Notes: a model not told the origin generated them from the sequence alone. Counted from the stretch's first letter, positions 17,548 through 27,337 are shown. The stretch is 64,000 nt of DNA from Planctomycetota bacterium (GCA_020638655.1 JACKIC010000002.1:186001-250000); one strand, 5' to 3'. A program made the numbers and translations.

Positions 17548-20072
17548 AGCGGCCCGCGGCCAACTCGAAGCGCCAGACCGCCGGCGCCGCGAAGAAGGCG
17601 TCGGGCAGGTCCGCGGGGCCTCTCGACGGCAAGCCGGCCGGTCGCGCCCGCGCGCGCGGCGGCGCCGGTGGGGGCCGCCGCGACGGCGGGCAGGTCATCG
17701 CGGCCAGCCAGCTGCGCTGGACCTGCGGTCCGATCAAGCCCTCGGGCAGGCCGCCGACCGCGGCCTTCCTGCTCGGTCAGGAGCGGCCGATGGCGGCGCT
17801 GCGCACGGGCCTGGGCATCCACGCGCCCGGCTACAACCTGTTCGTCTCCGGCCTGATGGGCAGCGGTCGGACCGCGGTCGTCGAGCTGCTGTTGCGCGAC
17901 ATCCAGCCGTACTGCCGCCGCGTGCCCGACCGCGTGTTCGTGCACAACTTCCGGGAGCCGACGCGGCCGATCCTGGTGTCGCTGCCGCCCGGCAAGGCCA
18001 ACACCTTCGCGACCGAGCTGACGGAGCTCGGCGACAGCCTGCACGCGGCGCTCGCCGCGGCGCTGCGGTCGCGGCCGCACCGCATGTCGCGGCGGGTGGT
18101 GCTGCGGTCGAGCGAGGCGCGGGCGCGGCGCATCCTCGACGCCCTGCAGCGGCAGGCCGGCAAGCAGGGCTGCGCGCTGGTGCGGTTCCAGGCGCAGGGC
18201 GGGGCCGCCACCGCGGACATCTATCCGGTCGTCGACGGCGAACCGATCACCCTCGACGCGCTGTCGGCGTTGGCGATCGAAGGCAAGGTCCCCGAGGCGC
18301 ACCGCGAGCGGCTGCTGCGCGTGCGCGAGCAGCTGCTCGAGCGGCTCGGCGAGGTCAACGAACGGATCCGCGAGGAGCAGACCCGGGTCGCGCTCGAGCT
18401 TCGCACCATGGACCGGCAGCTGGCGTGGAAGGTGCTGCAGGCGCAGACCCGTCCGTTCGTGCAGCGCTGGAACCAGCCCGAGGTCGCCGACTGGATGGAC
18501 GCCGCCGGCGAGTTCGTCGAGGGACACCTGTCGCGGTTCCTCGCCGCCGACCAGGTCGGCGCCGAGGACGACGGGGAACTCGAGATGCTCAGCGGCGCGC
18601 CGTTGCCCGGCCGCTTCGGCGAGTTCGTCGCCAAGGTCGTCAAGACCTCGATCGATGCGGCCTGCCCGGTGGTGATCGAGACCAACCCGACCTTCGGCAA
18701 CCTGTTCGGCGCCATCGGCGCGCCCTACGAAGGCGCCGGTCCGGGGCCCGGCCACGTGCATCCGGGCGCGCTGCTGCGCGCCGAGGGCGGCTATCTGATC
18801 GTGCGCTGCCTCGACGTCGTGCGCGAGCCGGGCGTGTGGTCGTACCTCAAGCGCACGCTGCAGACCGGCAAGCTCGAGATCCGCGAGTACGACCAGGGCT
18901 CGGGCGTGCAGACCGGCACGATGCAGCCCGAGGCGATCCCGATCGACATCAAGGTGGTGCTGATCGGCGAGCCGGGTGTCTACGAACAGCTCGCCGCCGA
19001 GGACCCGCAGTTCCCGCAGATCTTCAAGATCCACGCCGAGTTCGACACCTCGATCCCGACCACGCCCGAGAACCTGGTCCGGTACGCCGACTACCTGCAG
19101 TGGCTCGCCGAGCACGAGAAGCTGCTGCCGTTCGCGCCCAACGCGATGGCCGCGGTGGCCGAGTACGGCGCGCGCGCCGCCGGGCGCTGCGACCGGCTGG
19201 TGACGCGCTACAGCGAGCTCGGGGACCTGGCGCGCGAGGCCTCGCAGCTGGCCGGCGAGCGCGGCGCCAGGCGCGTCGCGCGCCAGCACGTCGAGGCCGC
19301 GGTGCTGCGCAAGCGCTACCGCCACGACCTCGCGCAGGAGCAGGTCGAACGAGAGTACGCCGCCGGCTACATGCGGCTGTCCACCGAGGGCACCGCGGTC
19401 GGCCAGATCAACGCGCTGACGGTGCTCGACACCGGCACCCTCGAGTTCGGCCGGCCCTGCCGCATCACCTGCAACTCGGGTGTGGCGGTGCCGCAGCGCT
19501 CGGGGCTCGTCAACATCGAGGGACTCGCCAACCTGTCGGGGCCGATCCACGACAAGGGCGTGATGATCCTCGAGGGTTTTCTGCTGCAGGAGTACGGCGG
19601 CGAAGGGCCCCTGTGTGTGCAGGCGACCATCTGCTTCGAGCAGCTCTACAACGGCGTCGACGGCGACTCGGCGTCGCTGGCGCAGTTGCTGGCGCTGCTC
19701 AGTTCGCTCGGCGAGGTGCCGTTGCGCCAGGGCCTGGCGATCACCGGCTCGGTCAACCAGAAGGGCGAAGTGCAGGCGGTGGGCGCCGTCAACGAGAAGA
19801 TCGAGGGCTTCTTCCGCCTGTGCCGATCGCGCGAGCTGACCGGCGACCAGGGCGTGGTGATGCCGCGCGCCAACGTCGGCGACCTGATGCTCGATCAGGA
19901 AGTGGTCGAGGCGGTGCGCGGCGGCCGCTTCCACGTGTTCGCGGCGGCGACCGTCGCGGAAGCCGTGCAGCTGCTCACGGGCCTGCCGATGCAGGAGGTC
20001 CTCGAGCGTGTGCGCGCGACGATGCGGCGCTTTCGCGGCCTCGCGGGCGCGCCGGGTGGTGGGCCCGCGTAG
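17544..20072 (+). CDS. Lon-like ATP-dependent protease (AAA_32 type)
   Basis: 842-residue protease of the Lon-related family with an embedded, divergent AAA module. A Walker A-like GLMGSGRT lies at about residues 107-114, a coiled-coil insertion at about 240-300, and the Walker B region near RAEGGYLIV. The C-terminal Lon protease domain carries the catalytic dyad S709 (DGDSAS) and K752 (VNEKIEG), 43 residues apart as in classical Lon. It lacks the Lon N-terminal substrate domain. The first 50 residues are basic, low-complexity and probably disordered. The start is inferred: TTG at 17544 overlaps the stress-protein stop (TTGA), and no ATG or GTG fits better before the AAA domain. Confidence 0.87.
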   Translation: MKRPAANSKRQTAGAAKKASGRSAGPLDGKPAGRARARGGAGGGRRDGGQVIAASQLRWTCGPIKPSGRPPTAAFLLGQERPMAALRTGLGIHAPGYNLFVSGLMGSGRTAVVELLLRDIQPYCRRVPDRVFVHNFREPTRPILVSLPPGKANTFATELTELGDSLHAALAAALRSRPHRMSRRVVLRSSEARARRILDALQRQAGKQGCALVRFQAQGGAATADIYPVVDGEPITLDALSALAIEGKVPEAHRERLLRVREQLLERLGEVNERIREEQTRVALELRTMDRQLAWKVLQAQTRPFVQRWNQPEVADWMDAAGEFVEGHLSRFLAADQVGAEDDGELEMLSGAPLPGRFGEFVAKVVKTSIDAACPVVIETNPTFGNLFGAIGAPYEGAGPGPGHVHPGALLRAEGGYLIVRCLDVVREPGVWSYLKRTLQTGKLEIREYDQGSGVQTGTMQPEAIPIDIKVVLIGEPGVYEQLAAEDPQFPQIFKIHAEFDTSIPTTPENLVRYADYLQWLAEHEKLLPFAPNAMAAVAEYGARAAGRCDRLVTRYSELGDLAREASQLAGERGARRVARQHVEAAVLRKRYRHDLAQEQVEREYAAGYMRLSTEGTAVGQINALTVLDTGTLEFGRPCRITCNSGVAVPQRSGLVNIEGLANLSGPIHDKGVMILEGFLLQEYGGEGPLCVQATICFEQLYNGVDGDSASLAQLLALLSSLGEVPLRQGLAITGSVNQKGEVQAVGAVNEKIEGFFRLCRSRELTGDQGVVMPRANVGDLMLDQEVVEAVRGGRFHVFAAATVAEAVQLLTGLPMQEVLERVRATMRRFRGLAGAPGGGPA

Positions 20073-20256
20073 GCGCTCACGCCCGATTCGCAGCCACAAA
20101 GATGGCCTTCGGAGGGAACCCCGCGGGGATGTCCATTCGTCCTGCCATCAGCCATCGAGGCATGGGGTTCGTGCCGTGGATTGCGGTCGGCCGGTGTCTT
20201 GGCTTTCCCCTTCCCTGAGCGACCTGGAACCGCCTGCAGGCAAGCAGGCTGAAACC

Positions 20257-22299
20257 ATGAAAACGACCCGCTTCCTCCTCGCCGCCACCGCGTTCGCCGC
20301 GGTCGCGTCGGCCCAGTTCACCTTGGTGGCGCCCTCGGGCTACGCAGCCGCCGAAGGCAACTCGAACAACATCTACCCGTGGGGGCGTGCTGCCTCGCCG
20401 ATGCATTACATGCAGATCTACGACAGCACGCACTTCACCGGCCAAGGGGTGGCCAGCCCGATCCTGATCTCGAACCTGCGCTTCCGCGCCGACGCGGTCG
20501 CGGCGACGACGACCTGGGCGGGCGGATCCTGGCCGAACATCGGCATCTACATGTCGACGGCCGCGGTCGACTACACCGCCTACAGCACGACGTTCGCGAA
20601 CAACCACGGCCCTGATCTCACCACCGTCCTGAACGGTCAGGTCACGGTGCTGCCCGGCGCGGGCAACGGCACCGGCATTCCGGGGCAATGGCACATCGAC
20701 ATCGCGCTGACGACGCCGTTCCTCTACGACCCGACGACGGGCAGCGACCTGGCTCTGGAGGTGCAGCTCGACGGCACCGGTTGGAGCGGCACGGGCTTCC
20801 GCTGTGACGCGGTCTCGGGCACCTCGATGTGCTCGCGCATGTGGGAGTCGACGAGCGCTACGTCCCCGACCGCATCCGGTTCCTCCGCCGACTACGGCCT
20901 GGTCACCGAGTTCACCTACGTGCCGGCGAACGGGCTCTACTCGAGCTTCTCGGCCAGCCCGACCTCGACGCCGTTGAACACGCCGGTCAACTTCACCGAC
21001 CACAGCTACAGCAGCGATCCGGGCGGCGTGCTCGCGTGGGCCTGGGACGTCGACGGTGACTCGGTCATCGACTACACGACCCAGAACTGCTCGCACAGCT
21101 ACACCACCGAAGGCTACTACGACGTCAGCCTGACGGTCGTCGACTCGACGCACGGTTCGGTGACGCAGACGATCCCGCAGTACATCGCGGTGGACGCCGT
21201 CGAGGCGAGCTTCACGACGATGACCCTGCCCGGCAACACGGTCGTCTTCACCGACACCTCCGCGGGCACGCCGACCAGCTGGGCCTGGGACGTCGACGGC
21301 GACTCGGTCACCGACTACACGACCCAGAACTGCGTGCATCCGTATCCCAACCCCGGTCAGTACAACGTCACCCTGACCGTGACCGATGCGATCAGCAACA
21401 GCACGACCTCGCAGGAGCTCGGCGTCAACGTCATCCCGATGCCCCCGTACACGAGCACCTACACCTACGCGACCAACGTGCGCGGCTACTGGTTCCAGTC
21501 GCCGACCAAGTTCTCGATCACCTCGCTGAAGGTGCCCGACGAGACCATGCACGGCACGCAGAACGTCGCGGTCTACCGCGGCACGACGATCTCGACGGCC
21601 GGCGTGCCCAACGGCACGCAGGAGCTCGAGTTCCTCTCCCTGCTGCAGCCGTCGGCCACGCCGATCCCGTGCGCGATCAGCTTCGACGCCGGTGACTACG
21701 TCTGTGTGCTCGGCGCCTGCGGTGACGCGTCGATCATGCACAACTCGTACGCCAACGGCGGTCCGAGCACGGTGCTCGGTCAGCCGATCACGCTGGCCCG
21801 CCTCTACTCGCAGGTCAACCTCAACGCGCCGAGCCCCGAGACCTTCACGATGATCGGCAGCTCGGTCGCCGCGCCGAGCTCGATCGCCCGCGTGTTCACG
21901 GGCGTCACCTCGTGCGCCGGCGTGCCCTACGGTGACGGCACCCCGTCGGGCGCCGGTCCCGCCGCGCCGAAGATGCGCTGCACGGCGCTGCCGTTCATCG
22001 GCCAGACGGCCGTGCTCAGCGTCGAGCAGGGCGACGCCAACGTGCTCGGCTTCCTCGTCACCGGCCTCGGTCGCGCCAGCGTGACCTCGCCCTACGGCAC
22101 GATCCTGGTCGGCAACATCCTGGCGACGCAGATCCTGACGCCGGGCATCGTCGGTCCCGGCACCTACACGCACTCCTGGAACGTGCCGAACAACCCCGCC
22201 CTGGTGGGCGTGGACGTCAACCACCAGTACGCGCAGATCGACGTGAACACCTTCCAGGTCGCGCTGTCGAACGGGATCGAGATGCAGTTCGCGCCGTAG
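20257..22299 (+). CDS. Secreted PKD-domain protein, first of three tandem paralogues
   Basis: 680-residue exported protein. A signal peptide (residues 1-19, ending ASA) precedes a roughly 220-residue module that starts QFTLVAPSGYAAAEGN and is shared with the next two genes. Two PKD domains follow (about residues 228-400), each holding a WAWDVDGDSV loop whose acidic spacing resembles calcium-binding loops. The C-terminal 120 residues are a divergent version of the module ending the two downstream paralogues: the WNVPNNPALVG core is kept but the cysteine-containing part is lost. PKD domains usually mediate surface contact or polysaccharide binding; no catalytic domain is visible. The ATG at 20257 is set by the signal peptide. 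Confidence 0.85.
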   Translation: MKTTRFLLAATAFAAVASAQFTLVAPSGYAAAEGNSNNIYPWGRAASPMHYMQIYDSTHFTGQGVASPILISNLRFRADAVAATTTWAGGSWPNIGIYMSTAAVDYTAYSTTFANNHGPDLTTVLNGQVTVLPGAGNGTGIPGQWHIDIALTTPFLYDPTTGSDLALEVQLDGTGWSGTGFRCDAVSGTSMCSRMWESTSATSPTASGSSADYGLVTEFTYVPANGLYSSFSASPTSTPLNTPVNFTDHSYSSDPGGVLAWAWDVDGDSVIDYTTQNCSHSYTTEGYYDVSLTVVDSTHGSVTQTIPQYIAVDAVEASFTTMTLPGNTVVFTDTSAGTPTSWAWDVDGDSVTDYTTQNCVHPYPNPGQYNVTLTVTDAISNSTTSQELGVNVIPMPPYTSTYTYATNVRGYWFQSPTKFSITSLKVPDETMHGTQNVAVYRGTTISTAGVPNGTQELEFLSLLQPSATPIPCAISFDAGDYVCVLGACGDASIMHNSYANGGPSTVLGQPITLARLYSQVNLNAPSPETFTMIGSSVAAPSSIARVFTGVTSCAGVPYGDGTPSGAGPAAPKMRCTALPFIGQTAVLSVEQGDANVLGFLVTGLGRASVTSPYGTILVGNILATQILTPGIVGPGTYTHSWNVPNNPALVGVDVNHQYAQIDVNTFQVALSNGIEMQFAP

Positions 22300-22357
22300 G
22301 CGTCCAGTCGGTTGCCTGCTCGCGCGGCGTCTCCTGAAGGGGAGCGCCGCCTCGCTC

Positions 22358-22390
22358 GAGGCCACGCTCCCGCCGCGGGAGGGTGGCCTC
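22358..22390 (+). terminator. Hairpin between first and second PKD genes
   Basis: An 8-bp outer stem GAGGCCAC/GTGGCCTC is stacked on a 6-bp inner stem CTCCCG/CGGGAG with a three-base loop; only a single G-G mismatch separates them. It lies 58 bases after the stop of the first PKD gene. No long T-run follows, so it may terminate weakly or protect the 3' end of the mRNA. Confidence 0.6.
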
Positions 22391-22591
22391 GTTGCGTAGT
22401 GCCGCGGTCCCGTTTGCGCAGGACCGCCCGTTGTTCGGTCCGCAGCAACAGGAATGTGGGAACTTGTTGCGAGGCATGTACATGCGCTGGGGCGGGCGGG
22501 GCCATACGCTCTCCCCCGTCGCGCGAGTGCGCCGACCCTTCGCCACCTGCCCCCGTGCGGCGAAAGCACCCTGTCTCCGGAGCTTCAGACC

Positions 22592-24736
22592 ATGAATCCC
22601 ACCCGTTTCCTCATCGCTGCCACCGCGCTCGCCGCGGCCGCGTCAGCCCAATTCACTCTCGTCGCGCCTCAAGGCTACGACGTCCTCGAAGGCAACTCGA
22701 ACAACGCCTTCCCATGGAACCGCGGCGCCGCCAGCATGCGCGTGCAGTTCCTGTACGACAGCACCACGTTCACCAACCAGGGTGTCACCAGCCCGATCAT
22801 CATCAGCGGGCTCAAGTACCGCGCCGATGCCACCACGGCCAGCTGGGCCGGTGGCACGTGGCCGAACGTCGTCATCGACATGGCGACGGCGACGAGTGAC
22901 CACGCTTCGGCGAGCACCACGTTCGCCAGCAACATGGGGCCGGACCTGACCAACGTCCTGACCGGCCCGGTCACCGTGCAGCCGGGCACCGGCAACGGCA
23001 CCGGCGTTCCCGGTCCGTGGCACATCGACATCCCGCTGACGACGAACTTCGTCTACGACCCGACGACGGGCAACGACCTCGTCATCGACGTGCAGCTCGA
23101 CGGCACCGGCTGGTCCGGCACCAGCGTGCAGTTCGACAACGTCTCGGGTGCGGCCACGTCGCCGGCGCCGCTCGGCAGCCGCGTCTACTCGACCACGGGC
23201 AACACCGCGACCACGGGCACCCTCGGCGCGGACTACTGCGCAGTCTGTGAGTTCACCTACGTGCCGGCCAACGGCCTGTTCGCGGGCTTCACGAGCGACG
23301 TCACCGGCGGCTCCTCGCCGCTGACGGTGAACTTCACCGACAACTCGTACAGCAGCGATCCGGGCGGTGTGCTCGCCTGGGCGTGGGACTTCGACGGCGA
23401 CAGCGTCGTCGACAGCACGCTGCAGAACCCGTCGTTCGTGTTCCAGAACTGCGGCTCGTACGACGTCACGCTGACGGTGTTCGACGCCGCGCACCCCTCG
23501 AGCACGCTCACGCGCACGGCCTACATCACCACGGACGCGGTGAGCGCGAGCTTCACGCACGCCCTGATCGCCCCCGGCGTGGTGCAGTTCACCGACACCT
23601 CGGTGCCGACGCCGACCAGCTGGGCCTGGGACTTCGACGGTGACAACGTCATCGACGACACGACGCAGAACCCGGCGCACTTCTACGCCGCTGCCTGCAC
23701 CGGCGCGACCGTCACCCTGACGGCCAGCCGCCTGTGCGGCCCCGCCGACACGGCCACGGCCTCGATCGTGATCACGCCGAACACGTTCCAGTTGACCAAC
23801 GCCGGCGGCAACGGCACGACCAGCGCCACGTGGGTCGGCAACGTCTTCGACGGCCAGGTCACCAACCCGGACGGCGTGAACATCTGCGCGCTGTCGGTGC
23901 GCCCCTACAACTTCGCGGGCCCGTTCAACATCGCGTTCTACGCCTCGTCGGGCAGCTACCTCGACACGATCGGCGCCAATCCGCGTTACGCGACGGCTTC
24001 CGAATGGCGCCTGCTCGCGACGGGCACCGGCAACTCGAGCAACCCGCCCCTGGGTGGCGCCGCGACGCTGGACTTCGTGTCGCTGAGCAACAACGTCTAC
24101 CTGCCGAAGGGTGACTACTGCTTCGCCGTGTTCCTGCAGAACCCCAACGGTACGGCCGGCATCGGCTACACCAACGGCCCGCTGGGGCCGGTCAGCGACG
24201 CCAACATGACGATGTTCGTCGGCGGCCAGGGCCGTTCGGTGACCTCGCTGTTCGGCACCGGCGGCTTCACCCCGCGCATGTGGAACGGTGAGTTCCACTA
24301 CGCGACGTGGAGCGACGACGGCGCCGCGGGCATCGGCTTCGCCGGCACCGGCTGCGCCAACTCCCTGGGCAACGTGCCGGGGCTGACGCCGAGCGGCAAC
24401 CCGACGGTCGGCTCGAACCTGACGATCACCGTCGACAACTGCCCGAGCAACAACGCGATCATGTGCACGGGCTTCGTCAACGACACCTCGGTGTTCGGCC
24501 CGCTGCCCTTCGATGGCTCGCAGTTCGGCGCGCCCGGCTGCTTCCTGCGCGTGTCGACGGACGCCACGCTGTTCCTGGTGGGGGCGAGCAACCAGGTGAA
24601 CTGGTTCTTCAACATCCCGAACAACCCGGCGTTCTCGGGCCAGCAGTTCTACAACCAGGCGATCGTGTTCGATCCGGCGGCCAACGCGCTCGGCGCGGTC
24701 GTCTCGGACGCGAGCGGCATGCTGATCGGCAACTGA
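22592..24736 (+). CDS. Secreted PKD-domain protein, second of three tandem paralogues
   Basis: 714-residue exported protein built like its neighbours. The signal peptide (residues 1-19, ALAAAASA) precedes the shared N-terminal module beginning QFTLVAPQGYDVLEGN. Two PKD domains follow (about residues 230-400), with loops WAWDFDGDSVVD and WAWDFDGDNVID. A middle beta-rich segment is unlike that of the first paralogue. The C-terminal module (about residues 580-714) has a GCFLRVSTDATLF strand and a WFFNIPNNPAFSG core. That module also ends the third paralogue and the unrelated secreted protein at 51529-52689, so it may act as a sorting or anchoring domain; this is inference. The gene is flanked by strong hairpins and is probably its own transcription unit. 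Confidence 0.85.
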   Translation: MNPTRFLIAATALAAAASAQFTLVAPQGYDVLEGNSNNAFPWNRGAASMRVQFLYDSTTFTNQGVTSPIIISGLKYRADATTASWAGGTWPNVVIDMATATSDHASASTTFASNMGPDLTNVLTGPVTVQPGTGNGTGVPGPWHIDIPLTTNFVYDPTTGNDLVIDVQLDGTGWSGTSVQFDNVSGAATSPAPLGSRVYSTTGNTATTGTLGADYCAVCEFTYVPANGLFAGFTSDVTGGSSPLTVNFTDNSYSSDPGGVLAWAWDFDGDSVVDSTLQNPSFVFQNCGSYDVTLTVFDAAHPSSTLTRTAYITTDAVSASFTHALIAPGVVQFTDTSVPTPTSWAWDFDGDNVIDDTTQNPAHFYAAACTGATVTLTASRLCGPADTATASIVITPNTFQLTNAGGNGTTSATWVGNVFDGQVTNPDGVNICALSVRPYNFAGPFNIAFYASSGSYLDTIGANPRYATASEWRLLATGTGNSSNPPLGGAATLDFVSLSNNVYLPKGDYCFAVFLQNPNGTAGIGYTNGPLGPVSDANMTMFVGGQGRSVTSLFGTGGFTPRMWNGEFHYATWSDDGAAGIGFAGTGCANSLGNVPGLTPSGNPTVGSNLTITVDNCPSNNAIMCTGFVNDTSVFGPLPFDGSQFGAPGCFLRVSTDATLFLVGASNQVNWFFNIPNNPAFSGQQFYNQAIVFDPAANALGAVVSDASGMLIGN

Positions 24737-25199
24737 GCCGTTGCCGCGACTGCCCGCTGCGGGTGGGGTGAGCCCTCGCCCGCGCGGAACCGCGAGGCCG
24801 CGATTGCCGATGCAATCGCGGCCTCGCGGCGTTTTCCGGGGCGCGCGGCGAAAATTAATCGTCGTCGGTTCGAGGCGCGGGGCCGTGGCGTCGACACAGG
24901 CGCGCTTGCCGGTGGGCGTGATCCTCTCCGCTCGCGCGGGCCACGAAGCGTCGTTGCCGCCGGCGCTTGGCGCCGCCCGTGCGCGGGCGAGGCGGGGGGC
25001 GTGCCGGCGCGGGCTCGTCGCGAAGCCGTCGAGTGGCGGCCGCGCGGCGCCCACAAGTGCTGTTCGGCGAATTCGTGGGTGAGTGCGCCCGCGCGGATCG
25101 AAGCTAGGGTTTTTGCGCCGCGTTCGGCCGGGTCCGCCTGTCACAGGCGAGGGTCAGTCGTCGTCAGCAATCCACCCATTACCAGACGAACCTCAGATC
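24737..25199. other. 463-bp intergenic region between second and third PKD genes
   Basis: No convincing gene. The left part holds an intrinsic terminator (24790-24835). An unusually AT-rich short stretch, AAAATTAATCG, lies at about 24851-24861. TAGGGT at 25105-25110, followed by TTTT, is a possible promoter -10 for the third PKD gene, but no matching -35 is evident. The rest is GC-rich and without visible repeats. Confidence 0.5.
24790..24835 (+). terminator. Intrinsic terminator with perfect 18-bp stem
   Basis: The stem 24790-24807 pairs perfectly with 24812-24829 around a CGAT loop, and TTTT follows at 24832-24835. It lies 53 bases past the stop of the second PKD gene. This is the longest perfect hairpin noticed in the window. 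Confidence 0.85.
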
Positions 25200-27290
25200 A
25201 TGCACAAAGCACGCTTCCTGATGGCCGCGACCGCGCTCGCGGCGGTGGCTTCGGCCCAGTTCCAGCTCGTTGCTCCGGACGGCTACGCCAACGCCGAAGG
25301 CAACGCCAGCAACACCTACCCCTGGCAGCGGAACGCCTCGAGCATCCGCATCCAGTTCATCTACGACAGCTCGCATTTCACCAACCAGAGCGTCGTCGGC
25401 CCGATCATCATCTCCAACCTGCGCTACCGCGCCAACGCAACGACGTCGACCTGGGCCGGCGGTTCGTGGCCGAACGTGCAGATCGACATGGCGACCGCGA
25501 CGAGCGACTACCTGACGCCGAGCACGACGTTCGCCACCAACATGGGGCTCGACCTCACGACGGTGCACAGCGGCGCCGTGACGGTGCAGCCGGGCACGGG
25601 CAACGGCACCGGCGTGCCGGGGCCGTGGTACATCGACATCCCGCTCTCCTCGACGTTCCTCTACGACCCGACCTCGGGCAACGACCTCGTCGTCGACATT
25701 CAGCTGGACGGCACCGGTTGGACCGGCACGAGCATCTCGGCCGACCACGTGTCCAGCACCGGGACGCCGCCGCCGATGATGTCGCGCGTCTACAGCACCT
25801 CGGGCCCGACGGCGACGACCGGCACGGTCGGCACCAACTACGGCGCGGTCTGTGAGTTCACCTACGTGCCGGCCAACGGCCTGTTCGCGAACTTCACCAG
25901 CGACGTCACCGGCGGCGCCTCGCCGCTCACCGTCAACTTCAGCGACGGCTCCTACAGCAGCGATCCGGGCGGCGTGCTCGGCTGGGCCTGGGACTTCGAC
26001 GGCGACAGCGTCATCGACAGCACCCTGCAGAACCCCAGCTTCGTCTACACGGCTTGCGGCAGCTACGACGTCACCCTGACGGTGGTCGACGGCGCGCACG
26101 CGCCGAGCACGATCACCAAGACCGCCTACATCAGCACCGACGCGATCGCGGCGGACTTCAGCGAGCAGGTCGTCGGCCCGCTCACCGTCCTGTTCAACGA
26201 CAACTCGAGCCTGCCGGCCACGAGCTGGGCGTGGGACCTCGACGGTGACAACGTCGTCGACAGCACGGTGCAGAACCCGGGCTGGGTCTACGCCAACGCC
26301 AACCCCGTCGACGTGACCCTGACCGTGACGCGCCTGTGCGCGGCGCCGTCGACGATCACCAAGACGATCGTGCCGCTGCAGCAGGTGTCGCAGAACGTCG
26401 CGCCGAACAACGGCCTGTCCAGCGGCGCCTCGGTCTACTTCGACCTCGACGTCACCAACCCGCTCGGGGCCCGGATCACGGCGCTCGACGTGTTCGGCAG
26501 CGTCACCAACGCGCCGTTCACGGTCGAGATGTTCGTCAAGACGGGCACCTACACGGGCTTCACCGGCGCCGCCGAGGAGTGGGTCTCCGCCGGCATCGCC
26601 AGCGGCACGTCGGCCGCGTCGACGACGACGCCGTCGAACTGCACCTTCACGCAGCCGATCCAGCTGCCGATGGGGCTGCACGGCATCAAGCTGTGGTACA
26701 TCGGCACGGGGCCGCGCTACCAGACCGGCTCGGGCCTCACCACGGTCGGCAATGCCGACATGATGATGACGCTCGGCACGTCGCGTGGCTCGAGCACCGT
26801 CGACCCGTGGGCGGGCAGCGACATCACCCCGCGGTGGTGGAGCGGCACGATCTACTACGACACCAACAACGTCTCCGGCAGCGCCGGCATCGGCGCCTTC
26901 GCGCCCGGCTGCGCCGGCACCATGGGCGTGCCGCACATGACCGCCAGCGGCAACCCGACCCTGGGCTCGACCCTGACCCTGACGGTCGACAACCTGCCGC
27001 TGTCGAACATGATCATGTGCACCGGCTTCAGCAACACCACGTCGCTGTTCGGCGCGCTGCCGTTCGACGCCACGCCGTTCGGCGCGCCGGGCTGCTTCCT
27101 GCGCGTGAGCACCGAGGCGGTGCTGTTCGTGGTCGGCGCCGGCAACCAGGCGACCTGGAACTTCGTGATCCCGAACAACCCGGCGTTCACGGGCCAGGTC
27201 TTCTTCAACCAGGCCCTGGCCGGTGACCCGACCGCCAACGCGTTCGGCGCCATCGCTTCGGACGCCCACAGCATGATCATCGGCAACTGA
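25200..27290 (+). CDS. Secreted PKD-domain protein, third of three tandem paralogues
   Basis: 696-residue exported protein with the same plan as the second paralogue. A signal peptide (residues 1-19) precedes the shared module starting QFQLVAPDGYANAEGN. Two PKD domains follow with loops WAWDFDGDSVID and WAWDLDGDNVVD. A paralogue-specific middle region comes next, and then the C-terminal module with GCFLRVSTEAVLF and WNFVIPNNPAFTG. By eye it is closer to the second gene than to the first, especially at both ends. Functions such as adhesion or cell-surface assembly are plausible from the PKD domains but not shown. The ATG at 25200 directly precedes a typical signal peptide. Its end faces the convergent dynamin-like gene. 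Confidence 0.85.
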   Translation: MHKARFLMAATALAAVASAQFQLVAPDGYANAEGNASNTYPWQRNASSIRIQFIYDSSHFTNQSVVGPIIISNLRYRANATTSTWAGGSWPNVQIDMATATSDYLTPSTTFATNMGLDLTTVHSGAVTVQPGTGNGTGVPGPWYIDIPLSSTFLYDPTSGNDLVVDIQLDGTGWTGTSISADHVSSTGTPPPMMSRVYSTSGPTATTGTVGTNYGAVCEFTYVPANGLFANFTSDVTGGASPLTVNFSDGSYSSDPGGVLGWAWDFDGDSVIDSTLQNPSFVYTACGSYDVTLTVVDGAHAPSTITKTAYISTDAIAADFSEQVVGPLTVLFNDNSSLPATSWAWDLDGDNVVDSTVQNPGWVYANANPVDVTLTVTRLCAAPSTITKTIVPLQQVSQNVAPNNGLSSGASVYFDLDVTNPLGARITALDVFGSVTNAPFTVEMFVKTGTYTGFTGAAEEWVSAGIASGTSAASTTTPSNCTFTQPIQLPMGLHGIKLWYIGTGPRYQTGSGLTTVGNADMMMTLGTSRGSSTVDPWAGSDITPRWWSGTIYYDTNNVSGSAGIGAFAPGCAGTMGVPHMTASGNPTLGSTLTLTVDNLPLSNMIMCTGFSNTTSLFGALPFDATPFGAPGCFLRVSTEAVLFVVGAGNQATWNFVIPNNPAFTGQVFFNQALAGDPTANAFGAIASDAHSMIIGN

Positions 27291-27298
27291 TCGCCGAT

Positions 27299-27337
27299 GA
27301 CCGCGCCGCCGACCTCGCGTCGGCGCGCCGCGCGGTC
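27299..27337. terminator. Bidirectional hairpin between convergent genes
   Basis: The arms GACCGCGC...CGCCGAC and GTCGGCG...GCGCGGTC pair with a small bulge around a five-base loop. It occupies the gap between the third PKD gene and the end of the dynamin-like GTPase gene, overlapping the latter's stop codon. It could act in both directions; no T-run is present. Confidence 0.5.

Noticed and set aside
17160..20099. A 979-codon minus-strand frame opposite the Lon-like protease
   Set aside because: It has no domain and is rich in arginine, histidine and glutamine; the protease on the other strand has a complete catalytic dyad.
20073..20256. A small gene or a fourth insertion-sequence end before the first PKD gene
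   Set aside because: A CATGGGGTTCGTGCCGTGG stretch looked faintly like the 16-bp end but does not match it. Only a small CCTGC/GCAGG hairpin near the PKD start was found.
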